This document shows positions 1-5,661 of a stretch of 9,724 bases of DNA, one piece after another. The DNA is from an uncultured Clostridia bacterium (GTDB taxonomy: Bacteria > Bacillota > Clostridia > Christensenellales > Borkfalkiaceae). The notes below the pieces were generated by a model. It did no database searches. It was not told where the DNA came from and worked only from the letters and a program-made list of their open reading frames with translations. Numbering within the stretch: position 1 is the first letter of the stretch; each line of letters starts with the position of its first letter. The stretch is from positions 1 to 9,724 of the forward strand of contig CANRAI010000038.1 of assembly GCA_947628555.1 (NCBI GenBank). Reading direction: 5' to 3'. The translations under genes and the position numbers were made by a program.

Positions 1-384
1 TTCCTCGGCAAGTGGGCGAAGCAACAGTTCAATTCCGATTTTCTTTTCGTCACCCACTACCTTTCCAAAAAACGTCCCTTCTATACCATGGACGACCCCG
101 ACGACCCCGAAGTTACCCTTTCATTCGACCTTCTTTTCCGCGGCATCGAGATTACGAGCGGCGGACAGCGTATCCACGATTATAATATGCAAGTCGAAAA
201 AATGAAGAAACTCGGAATGGACCCCGCTCAGTTCGAAACATATCTTATGCTTCACAAATACGGCGCGCCCCCCCACGGCGGGCTCGGTTTGGGGCTTGAA
301 AGGCTTACCATGCACCTTTTGGGATTCAAGAACGTGCGCTATGCGGCTATGTTCCCCAGGGATATCAACAGGGTTACACCTTAA
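1..384 (+). CDS. aspS: Aspartate--tRNA(Asp/Asn) ligase, archaeal type, 3' part
   Basis: This is the C-terminal 127 residues of a class II aminoacyl-tRNA synthetase; the reading frame is open from base 1 and the start lies before the window. The enzyme charges tRNA with aspartate in the cytoplasm. Visible are the catalytic-core segment RPFYTMDDPDDPE, the block GIEITSGGQRIHDY, and class II motif 3 as GLGLGLERLTMHLLG, whose Arg contacts ATP. The FPRD ... RVTP ending is typical of archaeal-type AspRS and differs from the endings of AsnRS and LysRS. In many Clostridia this form is non-discriminating and makes Asp-tRNA(Asn) for GatCAB to amidate. That is inference here, because the anticodon-binding domain that decides specificity is not in the window. 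The gene is convergent with the glycosyltransferase gene, and the two share a terminator. Confidence 0.93.
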   Translation, partial: FLGKWAKQQFNSDFLFVTHYLSKKRPFYTMDDPDDPEVTLSFDLLFRGIEITSGGQRIHDYNMQVEKMKKLGMDPAQFETYLMLHKYGAPPHGGLGLGLERLTMHLLGFKNVRYAAMFPRDINRVTP

Positions 385-406
385 ATTTTCAATGATGTTA
401 TTGCAG

Positions 407-446
407 AAAAAATCTGCGGCGCAAATTTTTGCGCCGCAGATTTTTT
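407..446. terminator. Bidirectional intrinsic terminator between aspS and the glycosyltransferase
   Basis: Bases 407-425 pair without mismatch with 428-446, around a GC-rich core TCTGCGGCGCAAA and a formal two-base loop; in practice the innermost A-T pairs would open into a larger loop. The stem is flanked by A6 on the left and T6 on the right, so an RNA from either strand has a stable stem followed by a U run. It lies 22 bases after the aspS stop and 64 bases after the minus-strand glycosyltransferase stop. It can therefore end both converging transcripts. Confidence 0.92.
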
Positions 447-510
447 CGTAATTTCTTGCATTTCATTCAAAAAATAATTATTTATAAATATTATAAGCCA
501 ACTTGTGTAA

Positions 511-1533
511 TCAACCTAACTTGTACTTCCGCGCTACTATCTTATAGGCGAACATCATAATTTTGGGGCGAAGGAACGCAGGCATATAAATTACGGAAAG
601 CGGATAGCCGCGGAAACGGATAAGATTGTACATCTTCTTGTCGTAACGCTTGATTTCTTTCCACATGTCCCGCGCCGCGCGCCTTCTCTCCTTCGTATTT
701 ATGCCCCAGGTGAACATAAGCGTGTTCATCATAACAGCGTGCAGGTCGTGGATAAGATATTTTTTCATCCCCTTTGGCAAAGTTTTTAAAAAATCGTATT
801 TATGCGCCTTGCACATGATAAGCTGAACCTTTATCTGCTGCTCGTACCGTTTCATGCACGTATGAATATTTATAGATTGCCCGTCCCTGCCTATGTAGTA
901 CTGATAAAGGTTTACGTTCAGATAAAAAGCTTTTCGCATATACGGAATGGGCGCATATGCGTAAATATTATCCACATAAAAAGTATGTTCGGGAAGATCG
1001 ACGTAATGCTCGCGCAATTTTTCCGTATTATATATCAGGGAATGCATCATAAGCGTGCGCGCAAAGTGGAAAGTGCCCACTTTATCCCAATTTACAAAGC
1101 CCTCGTTAAGCTGTTTTTTATAATCGCTAACCCACGCCGTATGGTCGGAATCGTGCACATATACATAATTGCATATATATAAGTCGGGCAAATTGCCCTC
1201 ATTTAGATGTTCCCTTATCTTATCGAGCAGGGTTAAAAGAGCATTTTCGTCCAGCCAATCGTCGGAATCGACGATTTTCAAATACAGACCCGCGGCATTA
1301 TGAACGCCGACGTTCACGCCCGAACCATGCCCGCCGTTTTCTTTATCGACGACCCTGACGACCGTCGGATATTTTTCTTCGTATTCGTGCGCAATCATAC
1401 CCGTACCGTCGGTAGAGCCGTCGTTCACGATGATTATTTCAACCTCTTCTCCGCCCTTCAACAGACTTTCAATGCAATGGCGCATATATTCCTGAGAATT
1501 GTAACAGGGTACGGTAAAGGTTATCAGTTTCAT
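511..1533 (-). CDS. Family 2 glycosyltransferase (GT-A fold)
   Basis: The 340-residue protein transfers a sugar from a nucleotide-sugar donor to an unknown acceptor, probably a cell-surface glycan or teichoic-acid-like polymer. The N-terminal GT-A domain shows the start pattern ITFTVPCYN (about residues 4-12), the nucleotide-binding NDGSTDGT (37-44), GGHGSGVNVG (67-76) and the metal-binding DSDDW (89-93). A later acidic motif YVDNIY (186-191) may hold the catalytic base. The C-terminal 120 residues are basic, ending in a hydrophobic and basic stretch (about 310-337) that could touch the membrane; no clear multi-pass membrane segment is seen. The ATG start has a GGAG site 8 bases upstream, inside the last codons of the SGNH gene, which stops only 4 bases before. 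The two genes are thus co-transcribed and probably translationally coupled. The family is certain; donor and acceptor cannot be told from sequence. Confidence 0.92.
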   Translation of the reverse strand: MKLITFTVPCYNSQEYMRHCIESLLKGGEEVEIIIVNDGSTDGTGMIAHEYEEKYPTVVRVVDKENGGHGSGVNVGVHNAAGLYLKIVDSDDWLDENALLTLLDKIREHLNEGNLPDLYICNYVYVHDSDHTAWVSDYKKQLNEGFVNWDKVGTFHFARTLMMHSLIYNTEKLREHYVDLPEHTFYVDNIYAYAPIPYMRKAFYLNVNLYQYYIGRDGQSINIHTCMKRYEQQIKVQLIMCKAHKYDFLKTLPKGMKKYLIHDLHAVMMNTLMFTWGINTKERRRAARDMWKEIKRYDKKMYNLIRFRGYPLSVIYMPAFLRPKIMMFAYKIVARKYKLG

Positions 1534-1537
1534 TTTA

Positions 1538-2227
1538 TTATCTCCATGACTTAATTAAAGCCGCCTCTATGACGGGCAAATATTTTTCGATATAGCCCGC
1601 CGCGTTGGGATGGGTACAATCGCCCATTCCCCAACCGTAAGTATCGTTCGTATATTTGTCGCGCTGTTCGCTAACAAAGGTGTCCAGACCGCCGTCTTTA
1701 TAGATATCCGCCACGGCGACCCCCCATTTTTTACAGATTTCGACGGCGCGCTCGCCGTAAATTAGTTGCATTTTTGCGTCGCGCCTGCCCATTTTATGGG
1801 GACGGACAAACAGCGGCGCGGCTTCCCGGAAATACTTTTTCAGGGCATGGATTATACTTTCAAAGCAATATGAAAAAGTCGAATTTTCTTTTTTAACGGA
1901 AAAAATGTCGAATTTTTCAAAACCCGGGGAAATTTCGCCCAAAGGCACGTCGCAAGATTTTCCGTCGGTCATATTGCAATCGTTCGTAAATCCGTCGAAA
2001 ATTATATAATCGGGGGAAATTCCGTCTAAAATCGCCGAGCACACCTGCTCAACAAGCCAATTTTTTCCCTCATAATATCCTACGCGGGCGCCGCCCACGC
2101 AATACTTTTTCAATATAAATCCGAAGCGCTCGCCCAGATATTCGCCGACGCCCTTGCCGCCGTTACCCGAGCCGTACATTATGCTGTCGCCCAGCACCAA
2201 AAGGATTTTACCGGAAAAATTGCACAT
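1538..2227 (-). CDS. SGNH/GDSL-type hydrolase (putative esterase)
   Basis: The 229-residue cytoplasmic protein has the SGNH blocks in order: block I LGDSI with nucleophile Ser15, block II GGARVG with Gly45, block III GFTND with Asn82, and block V DCTHPNAAGY with Asp203 and His206. All catalytic residues are present, so an ester hydrolase or acyl transferase activity is likely; the substrate is unknown. There is no signal peptide. I choose the ATG at 2227 because AAGGGAA sits 3 bases upstream. A longer reading from TTG at 2245 has no ribosome binding site and would begin within the predicted -10 element. Eight cysteines are scattered through the protein. The gene lies directly before the glycosyltransferase with a 4-base gap, suggesting that it adds or removes an acyl group on the same glycan or its precursor (inference). 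Confidence 0.87.
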   Translation of the reverse strand: MCNFSGKILLVLGDSIMYGSGNGGKGVGEYLGERFGFILKKYCVGGARVGYYEGKNWLVEQVCSAILDGISPDYIIFDGFTNDCNMTDGKSCDVPLGEISPGFEKFDIFSVKKENSTFSYCFESIIHALKKYFREAAPLFVRPHKMGRRDAKMQLIYGERAVEICKKWGVAVADIYKDGGLDTFVSEQRDKYTNDTYGWGMGDCTHPNAAGYIEKYLPVIEAALIKSWR

Positions 2228-2230
2228 ACG

Positions 2231-2237
2231 TTCCCTT
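2231..2237 (-). promoter_or_regulatory. Shine-Dalgarno site deciding the SGNH hydrolase start
   Basis: On the minus strand AAGGGAA precedes ATG 2227 by 3 bases (5 bases from the last G). It lies at the very 5' end of the predicted transcript, so it rules out the upstream TTG at 2245 as the start. Confidence 0.65.
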
Positions 2238-2244
2238 AATTTCA

Positions 2245-2273
2245 ATTTTACTATTCGGCGGACAGATTGTCAA
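2245..2273 (-). promoter_or_regulatory. Sigma-A promoter of the SGNH-glycosyltransferase unit
   Basis: Reading the minus strand, a perfect -35 TTGACA (2273-2268) is followed by exactly 17 bases and a -10 TAAAAT (2250-2245), five of six matches. Transcription would start near 2238-2237, leaving a leader of about 10 bases before ATG 2227, just enough for the ribosome binding site. An imperfect dyad at 2291-2308 lies about 18 bases upstream of the -35 element. Confidence 0.8.
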
Positions 2274-2290
2274 TTATAAAAGATAAAGTT

Positions 2291-2308
2291 GACGGAAATT
2301 CTTCCGAC
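2291..2308. repeat. Imperfect inverted repeat upstream of the SGNH promoter
   Basis: GACGGAA and TTCCGAC flank a 4-base centre, giving an 18-base imperfect dyad with one mismatched pair in each arm. Its place just upstream of the -35 element fits a regulator site, but it is short and could be chance. No known operator is recognised. Confidence 0.25.
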
Positions 2309-2399
2309 GACCTCACTAAATAAGCTATAAAACCTTTACTCTTTCGGCTGTAATAAAACTACACTGAAAAACACGTTAATTTTGTCGAATTATAAAGGA

Positions 2400-2441
2400 A
2401 AAGCCCGAATGTTTGCGCAATTTGCGGAACATTCGGGCTTT
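2400..2441 (-). terminator. Intrinsic terminator of the long minus-strand operon
   Basis: A 13-base stem (2401-2413 with 2428-2440, extended by the A-T pair 2400/2441) is topped by a smaller CGCA/TGCG inner stem. On the minus strand the stem ends in a run read as CTTTTCCTTTAT, a moderate U tract. It follows the zinc-ribbon stop codon by about 10 bases. On the plus strand no T run follows, so it acts in one direction. Confidence 0.85.
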
Positions 2442-2451
2442 GCAAACAAAT

Positions 2452-3159
2452 TTATTTCTTTTCGGAAAACAAAATACTATGACAGTTTTCGCACTCTACA
2501 TAGCCCTGCGAGGTAATTTTCTCCTTGCCGACAAGCGACAGCTCATAGCCGCATTTTGTGCACCTGTCGTTTTTGACGGGGCACAGCACGGGAAATATAT
2601 GCTCGCTCCTTTTCGTCTGGTAGCGCTTCATAACCTCCGGGTCGATATCCTTGGCAAGCCTGCCGAGTTCGGTTTTTATACCCTCGCTCTCCTTGCGCTT
2701 TTCGGCTTTGTATTTTTCATATGTTTCCTGGTATTCTTTGCCCTGTTTCTGCATTGCCCTGTTCTTTTGGTAGAGGGTCTGAAATTCCTCGTCCGACTCC
2801 TTGACGGCTTTGCCGAGCGCCGAAACCTCCTGCCTGAGATTTTTAAGGCTATCGGTTATCTGGGCGATATTTCTTTTATAGAAGGATATATCCCCGCCCT
2901 CTTCCAGCATTTCGTCAAGGTTTTCGAATTCGGCAAGAGTTTCGACCAATTCGTCGCACTTTTTACGAAGTTCTTCCAAAAGCGGCCCGAACGAACTTGC
3001 CTTGCCGTCGAGCGCGTCGAGCCTTTCGGTGGCTTTTGTTACGAAGTTTACTGCCTGCGCAAGGTTTTTCCTTTCCACGGACGAAGCGACCTCGCGCTCC
3101 ACCTTTAAAAGCTTTGCGTCCTCTTCCTGGTATTTCAATAGCATTTCAATCTGTGTCAT
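2452..3159 (-). CDS. Coiled-coil protein with C-terminal C4 zinc ribbon (COG1579 family)
   Basis: The 235-residue protein is mostly charged alpha-helical coiled coil (about residues 1-180, rich in E, K, L and Q) followed by a zinc ribbon with CTKC (200-203) and CENC (223-226). This is the layout of the COG1579 / PF02591 family. A studied member, Helicobacter HP0958 (FlgZ), binds RpoN and flagellar mRNA, so a protein- or nucleic-acid-binding adaptor role is plausible. In Clostridia the molecular role is not settled. The ATG start is supported by GGGGAG 6 bases upstream. The gene lies 16 bases after the nif3-like gene and is the last gene before the operon terminator. No membrane segment or signal peptide is seen. 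Its place in the sigma-factor operon suggests an intracellular housekeeping role (inference). Confidence 0.88.
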   Translation of the reverse strand: MTQIEMLLKYQEEDAKLLKVEREVASSVERKNLAQAVNFVTKATERLDALDGKASSFGPLLEELRKKCDELVETLAEFENLDEMLEEGGDISFYKRNIAQITDSLKNLRQEVSALGKAVKESDEEFQTLYQKNRAMQKQGKEYQETYEKYKAEKRKESEGIKTELGRLAKDIDPEVMKRYQTKRSEHIFPVLCPVKNDRCTKCGYELSLVGKEKITSQGYVECENCHSILFSEKK

Positions 3160-3175
3160 TTATAACTCCCCGAGC

Positions 3176-3958
3176 TTACAATAGGTTTTCGTCGCAGAAG
3201 TATGCGGCGGGAACATTCAGCCCTTCAATAATTTTATTGTATATACGGTTAAATCCGTAATTTTCCGACGCGTAATGGGTAAGCTCAATTACCTTTATCC
3301 CGCGCGCAAGCAATGCGGTTATTTGATGATGCTTCATATCCGAAGATACGAACACGTCCGCTTCCTTTTCCGCGGCAAAAGCAATGGCTTCGTCGTCGCA
3401 GCCCGCACCGCAGAATGAAGCAACGCGGCGCACTTTTTCGTTTTCGTTTCCGTAGCAGATTAGTCTCTTCGTCGAAAAATTTTCCCCGACGAAACGCGCG
3501 TAATCGCCGAAAGTTTTGGGATATATATCGTATGCCCTGCCGTACGCGCCGCCGCAGAATTTAATATGAGTATCCGCGGCTTCCCCGCCGAGCCCGCGCA
3601 TTAAAAAGTAGTCTATACCCTCGGGCGCGGCGTCGAAATTCAGGTGCATAGATATAACCGATATCCCCCAACGCACGCACTCGGCAATAGACGACGTCTT
3701 GGGGTCGCCGACCGAAACCGAATTTATTCCGCCGAAAATCGCGGGATGATGGGTGACGATTGCGTTAAAATTGAATTTTTTTGCCTCTTCGACCGCTTTT
3801 AACGATAGGTCCAAAGAAAAAAGTACTCCCTTTATTTCTTCGCCGCAGTCGATTATTATGCCGCTGTTATCGTAACAGTTGCATTTTTTCTGAAACTCCG
3901 AGGATAGCGAAAGCGGTCCCACACATTCCAAAAGGCTTAAAAGTTCATTCGTTCTCAC
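3176..3958 (-). CDS. Nif3-like dinuclear metal-centre protein
   Basis: The 260-residue protein belongs to the NIF3/YbgI/YqfO family, often annotated as 'GTP cyclohydrolase I type 2 homolog', though the true cellular reaction is unclear. Likely metal ligands are present: His70-His71 in VTHHPAIFGG, Asp109 in MHLNFD, and His228 with Glu232 in ELTHYASE. The length matches the short form, without the PII-like insert that makes some YqfO proteins about 370 residues. The start is GTG: a strong AGGAGGTG site ends 7 bases upstream, and no in-frame ATG lies near. The reading frame overlaps the end of trmK by 14 bases, and the ribosome binding site lies inside trmK, implying coupling. The trmK-nif3 pairing is common in Firmicutes, hinting at a shared process. 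Confidence 0.92.
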   Translation of the reverse strand: MRTNELLSLLECVGPLSLSSEFQKKCNCYDNSGIIIDCGEEIKGVLFSLDLSLKAVEEAKKFNFNAIVTHHPAIFGGINSVSVGDPKTSSIAECVRWGISVISMHLNFDAAPEGIDYFLMRGLGGEAADTHIKFCGGAYGRAYDIYPKTFGDYARFVGENFSTKRLICYGNENEKVRRVASFCGAGCDDEAIAFAAEKEADVFVSSDMKHHQITALLARGIKVIELTHYASENYGFNRIYNKIIEGLNVPAAYFCDENLL

Positions 3959-4592
3959 CGCTTAGCACCTCCTCTATGAATTTTATTCTTTCCGCGACGG
4001 CGGCGCGGCTTTCCGCGCTTAAATTTCTTTGTAGATAGCCCCGGTTTTTTTTAAGCTCTTCTTCGAGATACAAGCCCAAATCGCCGTGTATTTCGCCCTT
4101 TCCGTATTCGAGCTGCGCGGCTGTATATGCGTTTTTATTCCCCACTCTTGCGCCGCTTATTACAAAGTAGAATTTACCGCCGCTTGAAAACAGGTCGTCG
4201 CGGGTTATTCCGGCGCCTTTATCCAAAAGATATTCCCGTACTTCGCGCACGTTCCTCATGGGTTGAAACACGAAATTACGGGGTATGTATGCCGAATCCA
4301 AAATAGAAATAATTTCTTCGCCGCCCATGCCAGCAATCAATACAAGCTCCGTTTCGGGGTCGATTTTTTCAAGTCCGGCACAGCATACCGGAACGCATTT
4401 TCCGTCTTTTATATATCTATCCAGCAACCGTTCCGCCTTTGCAAGGCATTTTGCGCTGACGTCAGATATAAAAGCCCTTCCGCACAGAGAATTTTCCAAC
4501 ATATAGCGGGCGCAGTAGCCGTGGTCGCAGCCCACGTCCGCAAAAGTCGAACAAGGCTTTAAATAAGAACAGAGCTTTTCTATTCTGTCCAT
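3945..4592 (-). CDS. trmK: tRNA (adenine(22)-N(1))-methyltransferase TrmK
   Basis: The 215-residue SAM-dependent methyltransferase methylates N1 of adenine 22 in the tRNA D-loop. The N-terminal Rossmann domain shows the SAM motif FADVGCDHGY (17-26), the acidic strand end ISDVS (42-46), the family motif LIAGMGGEEI (85-94) and VFQPMRNV (108-115), all placed as in TrmK. The C-terminal half is helical and charged, as expected for the family's coiled tail. The ATG overlaps the rpoD stop as TGATG, and no Shine-Dalgarno sequence is seen before it. Translation therefore probably relies on ribosomes finishing rpoD. It overlaps the nif3-like gene by 14 bases. The length is slightly below the usual 225-240 residues. 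Confidence 0.93.
   Translation of the reverse strand: MDRIEKLCSYLKPCSTFADVGCDHGYCARYMLENSLCGRAFISDVSAKCLAKAERLLDRYIKDGKCVPVCCAGLEKIDPETELVLIAGMGGEEIISILDSAYIPRNFVFQPMRNVREVREYLLDKGAGITRDDLFSSGGKFYFVISGARVGNKNAYTAAQLEYGKGEIHGDLGLYLEEELKKNRGYLQRNLSAESRAAVAERIKFIEEVLSGENE
3966..3973 (-). promoter_or_regulatory. Strong Shine-Dalgarno site fixing the GTG start of the nif3-like gene
   Basis: On the minus strand AGGAGGTG lies 7 bases before GTG 3958 and inside the last codons of trmK. It is the best match to the 16S rRNA tail in the window and supports the GTG start. Confidence 0.85.
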
Positions 4593-5650
4593 CAGGTGTC
4601 GAGAAAATCTTTAAGATGTTTCGAGCGCGAAGGGTGGCGCAATTTGCGGAGAGCCTTTGCCTCGATCTGGCGGATTCGCTCCCGCGTGACGTTAAATTCC
4701 TTGCCCACTTCTTCCAAAGTGCGGGGACGGCCGTCGTCAACTCCGTAGCGAAGCCTTAAAACCTTTTCCTCCCGCGGGGTAAGACTGTTCAGAACGCCCA
4801 GAAGCGTCTCTTTAAGCATCGTTGTGGATACGCTGTCGGAGGGCGTAATTGTTGTTTCGTCCTCTATGAAGTCGCCGAGATGGCTGTCCTCCTCCTCGCC
4901 TATCGGCGTTTCGAGAGAAACGGGGTCCTGCGCAATTTTTTGTATTTCGCGCACACGCTCCTCGCTAATACCCATTTCCCTTGCGATTTCGGCTGCCGTC
5001 GGGTCCCTGCCGTATTTCTGCAAAAGTATTCTGGATACGCGCGTAAGCTTGTTAATCGTTTCCACCATGTGCACTGGAATACGTATTGTGCGCGCCTGGT
5101 CAGCAATCGCCCTTGTAATCGCCTGCCTTATCCACCAGGTAGCATAAGTGGAAAATTTGAAGCCCTTCTGATAATCGAATTTTTCCACCGCCTTCATAAG
5201 ACCGAGGTTGCCTTCCTGTATCAGGTCGAGAAACAACATTCCGCGCCCCACATAGCGTTTAGCAATCGAAACGACAAGCCTTAAATTGGCTTCCGAAAGT
5301 TTTTTCTTGGCTTCCTCGTCGCCCGCCTGCATTCTGCGCGCGAGTTCGATTTCGTCGTCAGCCGAAAGAAGGGGTACCCTGCCTATGTCTTTCAAATACA
5401 TTTTTACGGGGTCGTCCAAACCTATGTCGGACAGCGCCTGTTCGTACAGTTCCTTGTCGCGTTCGGCTTCGTCTATTATCTGGATGCCAGCTTCGGCAAC
5501 CGATTTATATACGAAATCCATCTGCGTAGGGGTCGTTTCGTACTTCTCCATTATGTCGCAAAGGCTGTTTGTGGATATAGAGCCTTTGGCGCTGTACGCG
5601 TCTATAATTTGCTTTAATACTTCGTTAAGCTTCTGGTCGGATAAATTCAT
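4592..5650 (-). CDS. rpoD: Housekeeping RNA polymerase sigma factor (SigA/RpoD)
   Basis: The 352-residue primary sigma factor directs RNA polymerase to -35/-10 promoters. It has a short acidic region 1.1 (about 1-75), region 1.2 beginning DDPVKMYLKDIG (79-90), and region 2 with NLRLVVSIAKRY (122-133), LDLIQEGNLGLMKAV (141-155) and the -10 recognition helix ending TYATWWIRQAITRAI (168-182). Region 3 (about 190-260) is followed by region 4 with the helix-turn-helix TLEEVGKEFNVTRERIRQIE (311-330). The large non-conserved insert of proteobacterial RpoD is absent, as in Bacillus SigA. The ATG has GGAG 6 bases upstream. dnaG stops 11 bases before it. A possible private promoter lies in the end of dnaG. 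Confidence 0.98.
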   Translation of the reverse strand: MNLSDQKLNEVLKQIIDAYSAKGSISTNSLCDIMEKYETTPTQMDFVYKSVAEAGIQIIDEAERDKELYEQALSDIGLDDPVKMYLKDIGRVPLLSADDEIELARRMQAGDEEAKKKLSEANLRLVVSIAKRYVGRGMLFLDLIQEGNLGLMKAVEKFDYQKGFKFSTYATWWIRQAITRAIADQARTIRIPVHMVETINKLTRVSRILLQKYGRDPTAAEIAREMGISEERVREIQKIAQDPVSLETPIGEEEDSHLGDFIEDETTITPSDSVSTTMLKETLLGVLNSLTPREEKVLRLRYGVDDGRPRTLEEVGKEFNVTRERIRQIEAKALRKLRHPSRSKHLKDFLDT

Positions 5651-5661
5651 AATTAGCTCCG

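Noticed and set aside
472..483. AT-only palindrome AAATAATTATTT after the shared terminator
   Set aside because: A 12-base palindrome of only A and T in an AT-rich spacer is expected by chance and has no GC core to act as a terminator.
2228..2245. Upstream TTG start for the SGNH hydrolase
   Set aside because: It overlaps the predicted -10 element and has no ribosome binding site, while ATG 2227 has AAGGGAA.
2289..2330. Plus-strand TTGACG followed by TATAAA as a promoter
   Set aside because: The spacing between the elements is about 30 bases and no plus-strand gene follows.
2246..2400. Small unlisted gene or riboswitch in the gap before the SGNH gene
   Set aside because: There is no ATG on the minus strand, and the one on the plus strand lies in the terminator. 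The predicted leader is too short for a riboswitch and no known fold is visible.
2413..3108. Plus-strand open frame of 231 codons with hydrophobic stretches
   Set aside because: It lies wholly opposite the zinc-ribbon gene, whose family motifs and ribosome binding site are clear. The frame has no ribosome binding site or recognisable domain and arises from the complement of coiled-coil codons.
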